Shown here: one piece after another, positions 16,420 through 21,858 of the stretch | Numbering within the stretch: the first letter of the stretch is position 1 | Layout: each line of letters begins with the position of its first letter | DNA from: Bacteroidota bacterium | GTDB taxonomy: Bacteria; Bacteroidota; Bacteroidia; CAMBQF01 | DNA: 23,259 bases | Direction of reading: 5' to 3' | Assembly (NCBI GenBank): GCA_027483285.1 | Contig: JAIXUZ010000263.1 | Span: 1 to 23,259, forward strand | Made by a program: the position numbers and the translations under genes | The notes under the pieces: generated by a model | What the model was told of the DNA's origin: nothing | Seen by the model: only the letters and a program-made list of their open reading frames with translations | The model's database searches: none

Positions 16420-18549
16420 ATGACGCCACACAAGCAAAAACGATATTTTAACCGCGACCTTAGCTGGTTATCCTTTAACTACCGTGTGCTACAAGAGGCT
16501 AAAGACCCACGTGTACCACTATACGAGCGTATTAAGTTTTTTGCCATCTACTCATCAAACCTTGATGAGTTTTACCGAATACGTGTTGCCGCATGGAAAA
16601 ACCTGGAGCTTCTTGCTAAAAAAACTAAAAAAGAGCTGGTTGAAGAACCATCTTTTGTGCTTAAAGAAATTAAAAAAACCGTTTTAAAGCACCATGCAGA
16701 GCTAAGCGAGATATTCAAAAAGCAAATTTTACCTGAACTACAGCAAAACAATGTTTACCTTATTAACGAAGTAGAGCTTACCAAGCAGCAAGAGGCCTTT
16801 TGTCGCGAATACTTTCTTAGCAAAATTATACCCATTGTAAAGCCGGTTTTTATTAACCGCAAAAAAAGCCACGAGTTTGTAGAAGATAATGCCCCCTACC
16901 TGGCCATACGCATTTGCGACCTTGATAAAAAAAGCAACAAAGATAAACCACGCGTATGGGAACATGCCATTGTACAAATACCTACCGGCAGCCTACCCCC
17001 ATATATTGAACTGCCAACCCGGGGTAAGAAAAAATACTATATATATGTAGGTGATATCTTAAAGCTATATATAAACCATTTTTTTGAGGAGTATGAGCTG
17101 ATAGAAACCTATGCCGTTAAACTATCGCGCGATGGCGAGCTTTACCTGGAAGACGAATTTTCTGGCAGCTTGCTTAAAAAGATTAAACGTAGCCTTGGCA
17201 ACCGCGAGCATGGTGCCCCTACCCGTTTGATGTATGACCGCACCATGCCTAAAGAGTTTATTAAACACCTAAGGCATGTGTTTACTTTAAGTGCTGACGA
17301 TTTAATACCCGCCGGGCGCTACCATAACTATAAGGATATGTTCCGTTTTCCCGTAAACGAGAATAAAGCCTTATACGATGAACCGCTGCCGCCCCTGCCC
17401 CACCGCGAATTGGATAGCTACACCAGCTACTTTGATGCCCTTAAAGAGCGCGATTACTTTGTACACTACCCGTACCAAAGTGTAAACTACCTTACCAATT
17501 TTATAAACGAGGCCGCCAGCGACCCTGCCGTTAAAAGCATAAAAATTACCCTGTACCGCGTTGCCAATAATTCTAAAATTATTTCGGCACTTATACAGGC
17601 GGCCCAAAACAAAAAGCAGGTTACTGCTTTTATGGAGCTTAAAGCCCGTTTTGACGAAGAAAACAACCTTGTGTATGCCCGCGAGCTTGAAAATGCGGGC
17701 GTTAAGGTATTATACAGTTTCCCGTTGCTTAAGGTGCACTCTAAGTTACTATTGGTAGAGCGTAAAGAGGGCGAAAAAATACGCCGCTACGGATACTTTA
17801 GCACTGGTAACTTTAACGAGCAAACATCAAAAATATACAGCGATACCGGCATGTTTACCGCCAACAAATTGTTGACTACCGAGCTGGGCTATGTGTTTGA
17901 ATTTTTGGCCGACACCCGCATTATGCGCGATTATAAGCACTTGCTGGTAGCGCCCGACCATATGCGTAAAGACTTTTACGTGTTTATTGATAATGAAATT
18001 AAAAATGCCCTTAAAGGTAAAAAGGCCTGTATAACCCTAAAAATGAACAGTATACAAGACCCCGAAATTATTGAAAAGCTTTACGAAGCCGCTCAGGATG
18101 GGGTTGAGGTACGCCTTATTATACGGGGCATATGCTGCCTGCTACCCGGTGTAAAAGGTATAAGCGATAATATTAAAGCCATTAGCATTGTTGATAGGTA
18201 CCTGGAACACTCGAGGGTGTTTATTTTCCACAACGATGGCGACCCGCGCATTTACCTTTCTAGCGGAGACTGGATGGAGCGTAACCTTAGCCGCCGCATA
18301 GAGGTGGCTTTCCCCGTTTACGATGAAAAGCTGAAGGACGAAATTATAGACTTTGTAAACCTGCAGTGGAAGGATAATGTTAAGGCACGCATAATAAACC
18401 GCCTGCAAAGCAATACCTACCGCAAAAGCGAGGCAAAAGTGAAGATACGCTCGCAGGTTGCTTTTTATGAGTACCTAAAGAGCAAGCACAACCCATCACT
18501 AAAATCTGTTAAAGCCGATGTGGTTGCACTGAAAAAAATGGGGGCGTAA
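16420..18549 (+). CDS. ppk1: Polyphosphate kinase 1
   Basis: 709 residues, typical of PPK1, which reversibly makes polyphosphate from ATP. The N-terminal domain begins YFNRDLSWLSFNYRVLQEA, the family signature, with SSNLDEFYRIRVA at about 45-57. The two phospholipase-D-like halves hold the catalytic histidines: H440 in KVHSKLLL (autophosphorylated, E. coli H435) and H597 in EHSRVFIF (E. coli H592). YFSTGNFNEQTSKIYSDTG and SGDWMERNLSRRIE are also present. It is next to sixA, a frequent pair in Bacteroidota, and is followed 70 nt later by a hairpin terminator. Confidence 0.97.
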   Translation: MTPHKQKRYFNRDLSWLSFNYRVLQEAKDPRVPLYERIKFFAIYSSNLDEFYRIRVAAWKNLELLAKKTKKELVEEPSFVLKEIKKTVLKHHAELSEIFKKQILPELQQNNVYLINEVELTKQQEAFCREYFLSKIIPIVKPVFINRKKSHEFVEDNAPYLAIRICDLDKKSNKDKPRVWEHAIVQIPTGSLPPYIELPTRGKKKYYIYVGDILKLYINHFFEEYELIETYAVKLSRDGELYLEDEFSGSLLKKIKRSLGNREHGAPTRLMYDRTMPKEFIKHLRHVFTLSADDLIPAGRYHNYKDMFRFPVNENKALYDEPLPPLPHRELDSYTSYFDALKERDYFVHYPYQSVNYLTNFINEAASDPAVKSIKITLYRVANNSKIISALIQAAQNKKQVTAFMELKARFDEENNLVYARELENAGVKVLYSFPLLKVHSKLLLVERKEGEKIRRYGYFSTGNFNEQTSKIYSDTGMFTANKLLTTELGYVFEFLADTRIMRDYKHLLVAPDHMRKDFYVFIDNEIKNALKGKKACITLKMNSIQDPEIIEKLYEAAQDGVEVRLIIRGICCLLPGVKGISDNIKAISIVDRYLEHSRVFIFHNDGDPRIYLSSGDWMERNLSRRIEVAFPVYDEKLKDEIIDFVNLQWKDNVKARIINRLQSNTYRKSEAKVKIRSQVAFYEYLKSKHNPSLKSVKADVVALKKMGA

Positions 18550-18560
18550 TAATCAAATTA

Positions 18561-18617
18561 CTAGCTTATTTTCACCAGCAACGTATCAGCCTCTACAAAC
18601 TGCTTGCTGGCAAGCAT
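18561..18617 (-). pseudogene. Stranded 3' end of a biotin carboxyl-carrier gene
   Basis: Read on the minus strand from 18617: M-L-A-S-K-Q-F-V-E-A-D-T-L-L-V-K-I-S-stop. The intact carboxylase at the window end finishes Y-V-A-D-K-Q-F-I-E-A-D-T-L-L-V-K-M-V-stop. From KQF to VK only one residue differs, and most DNA differences are at third positions. No carboxylase sequence lies upstream of it; instead there is a terminator hairpin. Its stop is 11 nt from the ppk1 stop, tail to tail. It is therefore a relic of an older 3' end of the carboxylase gene, or of a paralogue. Confidence 0.8.
18568..18602. repeat. Direct repeat copy A (near ppk1)
   Basis: 31 of 35 bases match positions 21866-21900 in the same orientation. 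The first 14 bases (ATTTTCACCAGCAA) are identical. It is the relic end of the carboxylase gene and marks one side of the AT-rich cassette. Confidence 0.8.
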
Positions 18618-18619
18618 AA

Positions 18620-18646
18620 AAAAGGGGCTTAAAATTAGCCCCTTTT
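18620..18646. terminator. Bidirectional terminator between ppk1 and the cassette operon
   Basis: AAAAGGGGCT (18620-18629) pairs with AGCCCCTTTT (18637-18646) around a 7-nt TAAAATT loop. On the plus strand it follows ppk1 by 70 nt. On the minus strand it follows the 25-residue peptide gene and is continued by a six-T run. Confidence 0.85.
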
Positions 18647-18666
18647 GTTACTTTACAGGCGGACAA

Positions 18667-18744
18667 TTAGTTATTATCCCTCCCTTTGCCAGATGGTCTG
18701 CCTGTAGTGCTAGGAAATCCGGCTGTACCTTTAGATTTTGACAT
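18667..18744 (-). CDS. Small Ser/Gly/Lys/Arg-rich peptide gene
   Basis: 25 residues: MSKSKGTAGFPSTTG followed by RPSGKGRDNN. It is too short for ordinary gene callers. It has no hydrophobic segment, no Cys and no double-Gly leader. The composition (Ser/Thr/Gly/Pro with spaced Lys/Arg) is unlike random frameshifted DNA. An in-frame ATG at 18795 would give a 42-residue version with the added MRIPKSKQSRPNIILTK. The shorter version looks like the self-contained unit. It is the last gene of the cassette, 88 nt after the stop at 18833 and 21 nt before the terminator stem. It could be a signal, a modified-peptide precursor or a nucleic-acid-binding tail. Translation is inferred, not shown. Confidence 0.5.
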   Translation of the reverse strand: MSKSKGTAGFPSTTGRPSGKGRDNN

Positions 18745-18832
18745 CTTAGTAAGTATTATATTTGGCCTACTCTGTTTGCTTTTCGGTATCCGCATCTATA
18801 GTTTTTAATGGACTAAGAAAACCATATTTTAT

Positions 18833-19123
18833 TTAAGGTGTTATTAAAAAATAATTTTCGTTGTTTTTAGCGTTCAGATACTCCTGAAAATCACAGTAGA
18901 AGCAGGTAATAAGAATTTTTCCGTCAATTTTTATGAAAAGCTCCTGACATTTTATATTAGAGCATTTTCTAATTAATAGCCTACTTACTACTAGCAATTG
19001 ACTACCTTCACAACTTTCAATTTTAGCCAGAGCAATACTCAATTCTTTATCACTAACACCTCTTTCCCGCTGGCGTAGTAGAAAATGCTCTGTCTTAACA
19101 AAATCTGCAAACCTTACGCGCAT
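18833..19123 (-). CDS. Small DUF4258-like protein with paired cysteines
   Basis: 96 residues from the ATG at 19123, which sits one base after the stop of the upstream gene (TAA-A-ATG), so the genes are probably translationally coupled. An upstream ATG at 19180 would overlap the neighbour by 56 nt and is less likely. The pattern TEHFLLRQRERGVSDKELSIAL followed by LLVVSRLL and ELFIKIDGKILITCFY matches the layout of DUF4258 proteins (small, RelE-like fold: 'H...R...RGIS...I'). Unlike typical members it has C54 with C59 and C74 with C77, possibly a metal site facing the fold. A toxin function is not implied. Function unknown. Confidence 0.7.
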   Translation of the reverse strand: MRVRFADFVKTEHFLLRQRERGVSDKELSIALAKIESCEGSQLLVVSRLLIRKCSNIKCQELFIKIDGKILITCFYCDFQEYLNAKNNENYFLITP

Positions 19124-19124
19124 T

Positions 19125-19649
19125 TTATTTATAATCATCATCGTTTGAACATGCATGCCAACAACGCCCTTGGCAGTCATGCCAGCAACTACTGTGTTTA
19201 CTCTTTAGCATAGGCTCGTTAAAGGCAACCTCATAAAGTTGTTTTGTGGCTTCAAATGCGTTTTCTAAATTTTTCTTGTCCTCATTACCACGCAAACCAA
19301 AGTAGGGGAAGTGGTGAAAATAGCCGCCAAATACAATTTCACTGTCTGCATGATATGCCCTGGTATCTAATATGTGGTAATGCCAAACTGTATCAATTAA
19401 ATTAGTCGGCACAATTGATTTACCCTTGTGCAATAAGTTGAGTTGTAAAAAACGTTTATACTCAATTTCCGCATCATCACATTGTTCAACACTCCAACCT
19501 TCCCCTTCATCAGGAATACTCATTTTCATTTTTACCATTTCCAAGTCTATTGCTGCAATAATTGGCAATATCCTTTTCTCATTAATTAGCCACGAAATTC
19601 TTTCAAGCCTAATTGATGCCGGTTTTACCAGCATTGTTTTTGTTTTCAT
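19125..19649 (-). CDS. GRDP-like (DUF1399-type) protein with C-terminal CX3CX3CX3C tail
   Basis: 174 residues. The core 80-120, with VPTNLIDTVWHYHILDTRAY followed by HADSEIVFGGYFHHFPYFGLRG, matches the 'D-x-x-W-H-x-H-x-L-D-T-x-x-Y' signature of glycine-rich-domain-protein-like (GRDP, PF07173) proteins. H90, H92, H112 and H113 are candidate ligands. The N-terminus is helical, with the acidic stretch IPDEGEGWSVEQCDDAE. The final 25 residues hold C155-W-H-D-C159-Q-G-R-C163-W-H-A-C167, a doubled CWHxC unit, followed by SNDDDYK. The tail could bind metal or be a modified peptide. The gene follows the dioxygenase gene by 20 nt and precedes the DUF4258-like gene by 1 nt. Confidence 0.78.
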   Translation of the reverse strand: MKTKTMLVKPASIRLERISWLINEKRILPIIAAIDLEMVKMKMSIPDEGEGWSVEQCDDAEIEYKRFLQLNLLHKGKSIVPTNLIDTVWHYHILDTRAYHADSEIVFGGYFHHFPYFGLRGNEDKKNLENAFEATKQLYEVAFNEPMLKSKHSSCWHDCQGRCWHACSNDDDYK

Positions 19650-19669
19650 ATTTATTTGTATTATTCGGT

Positions 19670-20284
19670 TTATAATTTAGCAATCCAATAGCGTGTTAAC
19701 ATTCTTCCAGAATCTGCCGGAAATGAATTTCGTCCGTGCAACATTCTATGGTTATCTATTAGTAGCCAATCGCCTTCTGATAACTTAATTTCTATTTTAT
19801 CGGCCACACTTAATTGATTTTCAAACCACACCAATGCCTGTAAATACTTACTTCCTGCTGGCCTTTCGCATAAAAAAGGAGCATAATATATTACTTGGCT
19901 ATCTTTAGAAAAAAGAGGATAACTTGGTTTATCAAAATAGAATATCTTGTGACTGTTTACTTGAACTGCACTTAAATAATCAAGAGTATCTTTGCCAGCA
20001 TTATTCAGTATTCTATACCCATCAATAAGAATACTATCGCCCCCAATTGCTGCCTGGCTATTACATTGCCATAAAATAAAATTTGCCGCTATATGGTCCG
20101 TATGGGGTGCTATATATTCGCTACCTGCTAATAAGCGTTGGCTTTTTTCATTTGGTTGAATAACTGTTTTAAGAATTACTTTACCGACTAGTGAGCTTAT
20201 ACTATCAGCAGATAGCTGATTAGTATAGGGTATATGAATAAAACCTGTTGAATGTAGCTGTTTTAATAATGCTTCCGCTTTCAT
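19670..20284 (-). CDS. TauD/TfdA-like Fe(II)/2-oxoglutarate dioxygenase
   Basis: 204 residues from the ATG at 20284 (a TTG just before it is less likely). The iron triad is visible: H61 and D63 in APHTDH, and the distal H183 in DNHRMLHGRNSF. Arg194 or Arg198 in RMLTRYW is the likely 2-oxoglutarate ligand. IGGDSILIDGYRIL at about 80-93 is the conserved block after the HxD. It is shorter than most TauD proteins (about 270-300), with a trimmed N-terminus. Such enzymes hydroxylate, halogenate or desaturate small molecules and sometimes amino-acid side chains. The substrate here is unknown. It heads the operon controlled by the repeats at 20341-20393 and precedes the GRDP-like gene by 20 nt. Confidence 0.85.
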   Translation of the reverse strand: MKAEALLKQLHSTGFIHIPYTNQLSADSISSLVGKVILKTVIQPNEKSQRLLAGSEYIAPHTDHIAANFILWQCNSQAAIGGDSILIDGYRILNNAGKDTLDYLSAVQVNSHKIFYFDKPSYPLFSKDSQVIYYAPFLCERPAGSKYLQALVWFENQLSVADKIEIKLSEGDWLLIDNHRMLHGRNSFPADSGRMLTRYWIAKL

Positions 20285-20302
20285 CAATTGTTGTTTGATG
20301 AA
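20280..20302 (-). promoter_or_regulatory. Leader hairpin covering the dioxygenase start codon
   Basis: In the transcript, TTCATCAA (20302-20295) can pair with TTGATGAA (20287-20280) around a 7-nt loop (ACAACAA). The ATG at 20284-20282 is inside the 8-bp stem. It could limit translation, or be chance in A/T-rich DNA. Confidence 0.4.
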
Positions 20303-20303
20303 G

Positions 20304-20311
20304 CAAACTTA
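20304..20311 (-). promoter_or_regulatory. -7 box of the dioxygenase operon (TAAGTTTG)
   Basis: TAAGTTTG on the minus strand matches TAnnTTTG, 19 nt before the ATG at 20284. No -33 TTG is present at 19-21 nt, so the promoter probably needs an activator. The direct repeats start about 30 bp further upstream, which is where one would bind. Confidence 0.6.
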
Positions 20312-20340
20312 TATCAGAAATATAGGGTATATTTTAGCTA

Positions 20341-20393
20341 CCGATGAAACAATATAAATTGCCGATGAAACGGCGTTTACTGGCAATGAAAAC
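20341..20393 (-). promoter_or_regulatory. Three 21-bp-phased direct repeats, probable LytTR operator
   Basis: ATGAAA occurs at 20344-20349, 20365-20370 and 20386-20391, exactly 21 bp apart. Two of the copies extend to CCGATGAAAC (20341-20350 and 20362-20371). Read on the minus strand the units are TTTCATCGGTA, TTTCATCGGCA and TTTCATTGCCA. LytTR regulators bind pairs of direct repeats spaced about 21 bp, and the E. coli YpdB site (GGCATTTCAT with an 11-bp spacer) is strikingly similar. The LytTR regulator gene ends exactly at the distal repeat. The promoter-proximal repeat is about 40 bp upstream of the expected start of transcription. Confidence 0.75.
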
Positions 20394-21130
20394 TAAATAA
20401 CTTCTTTAAGTTTTGCCTTCCCTTTAGGGTTTATGGTTCGTTCTTGAGTAATTTTTTTTGCCCCCTTACCAGTAATTGTAACTGTTATATTATCGTGCCT
20501 TATAGGACCGGTTATAATATCTGTGTTGATAATATCAAACTTACTTATTTGTATAAAATTATCAGGCAATTGCAACAAACAATTTTCAAGCGTACAATTA
20601 TTGACAGCCAATGGTTCTTCATCTCGTCTGTAAATAATTTTTCCTTCTCCCTGGGATTCTCTATTATGTTCTATATCTTGGCTACTAATTAATTCTATTA
20701 GAGCTATCTTCACGGGTACTTTACCATCTCCAGTATTAAACATAATACGTTCTTTAGGTTTAGAGCTTTGCACCAATAAATCTACTAATTGCTTAGCACG
20801 GAGCTCACTAATTGGCTTAGCGATTGTTGCTATAATATTTTTGTTCTCTAGTTTAAAATCAGCCAAATTATCGTGGTAAACACTTCCCCTACCTGTTATA
20901 AAAGCAATGGGTTTATAAACCTGTTTAGCAACCTCTAACCCAGATTTAGAAGGCATCTCAACATCAAGCAATAATGCATCATAATCAAACTCTTGCTCCT
21001 CATTTAAAAACATTTCAGGGTTGTTATACCTTCTTAATACTTCAATATTTTTAAACGGCTTTAATCGCTCTTCTAGCAACTTAATATCTTTATCATTATC
21101 ATCAACTATAACAACTCTAATTTTCTTCAT
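20393..21130 (-). CDS. LytTR-family response regulator
   Basis: 245 residues. Receiver domain 1-122: acidic pair D10/D11, phosphoacceptor D56 in LLLDVEMP, T79 in FITG and K105 in IAKP are all present, so it should be phosphorylatable. LytTR DNA-binding domain about 130-220: VPVKIALIELISSQDIEHN, then LENCLLQLPDNFIQISKFDIINTDIITG and NITVTI, which are the family landmarks. A basic tail follows (TINPKGKAKLKEVI). The ATG at 21130 is one base after the kinase stop, so the pair is co-translated. Its likely target is the repeat array immediately downstream. Confidence 0.9.
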   Translation of the reverse strand: MKKIRVVIVDDNDKDIKLLEERLKPFKNIEVLRRYNNPEMFLNEEQEFDYDALLLDVEMPSKSGLEVAKQVYKPIAFITGRGSVYHDNLADFKLENKNIIATIAKPISELRAKQLVDLLVQSSKPKERIMFNTGDGKVPVKIALIELISSQDIEHNRESQGEGKIIYRRDEEPLAVNNCTLENCLLQLPDNFIQISKFDIINTDIITGPIRHDNITVTITGKGAKKITQERTINPKGKAKLKEVI

Positions 21131-21131
21131 A

Positions 21132-21839
21132 TTATAAATATAGCTTTAGAGTAGAAATGTAATAGTTATCTTTAAGTTCGTAGTTAAGTTTATGCTTTCC
21201 ATTAAATAATATATCCAACCTCTCTGCAATATTTTTTTGACCAATTCCACCCTTTTTTATCTCTTTATTATTATTCACCCTGTTTTTAACTATGTAAACA
21301 AACTCATTACCAACAATTTCAATATTAATACTCAATGTCTTATCGCCCTCTAAATCACCATGTTTAAAAGCGTTTTCTATAAAATATGCAGTAATTAACG
21401 GGGGCAAAACAGCTTTATTAAATAATGGGTGAGTATCGCTAATTGAATGGTTAAAAGAAACGGCATTTATATTATTAATACGCATTTTATATAAATCAAC
21501 AAACTCCTCTAAAAATATAAGTTCCTGACGGATTGTGACAACGTCAGATTTTGATTCATACAACAAATAATCCAGCACATCTGACAAATGATTTACTGCT
21601 TTGTCAGCCATGGTCGTAAAATACTTTAAACTACTAAGCGTATTACGAAACGCGTGTGGTGTTAGTTGAAAACGCAGTGATTCTGATTTGAGTTTTCTAT
21701 TCTCATCCTTTTGCTTTTCAAGCAGATAGAGTAAATCAACCTTTTCTTTTTGTAACCGTGCTTTCTGGGTGTAATATCTTACAGCTAAGCCACTGGCTAC
21801 AATAAGCAAAAGGACAAAAAATATTTCACCATCTTCCAT
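21132..21839 (-). CDS. LytS/YehU-type sensor histidine kinase
   Basis: 235 residues. One membrane helix at about 6-21, a coiled coil at about 25-56, then the His_kinase domain (PF06580) with phospho-acceptor H62 in LTPHAFRNTL. The ATP-binding region has ITAYFIENAFKHGD at 149-162 (N156) and the glycine box KKGGIGQKNI at 196-205. There is no separate sensory domain: the N-terminus is only about five residues outside the helix. The signal is therefore likely membrane, intracellular or a partner protein. It begins 19 nt after the carboxylase stop with no visible promoter, so transcription may read in from the carboxylase gene. Confidence 0.88.
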   Translation of the reverse strand: MEDGEIFFVLLLIVASGLAVRYYTQKARLQKEKVDLLYLLEKQKDENRKLKSESLRFQLTPHAFRNTLSSLKYFTTMADKAVNHLSDVLDYLLYESKSDVVTIRQELIFLEEFVDLYKMRINNINAVSFNHSISDTHPLFNKAVLPPLITAYFIENAFKHGDLEGDKTLSINIEIVGNEFVYIVKNRVNNNKEIKKGGIGQKNIAERLDILFNGKHKLNYELKDNYYISTLKLYL

Positions 21840-21858
21840 TCTTTATACATTTTAAGTC

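Noticed and set aside
18601..18616. TGCTTG/CAAGCA hairpin next to the ppk1 terminator as a separate regulatory element
   Set aside because: It falls within the stranded carboxylase end and is explained by that sequence; no U-tract follows.
19124..19180. Longer start for the DUF4258-like gene
   Set aside because: It would overlap the GRDP-like gene by 56 nt, whereas the ATG at 19123 follows the stop by one base, the usual coupled arrangement.
20341..20393. Phased repeats as a mini CRISPR array
   Set aside because: Units of 10 bp at 21-bp spacing are far too short, no cas genes are present, and the position fits an operator.
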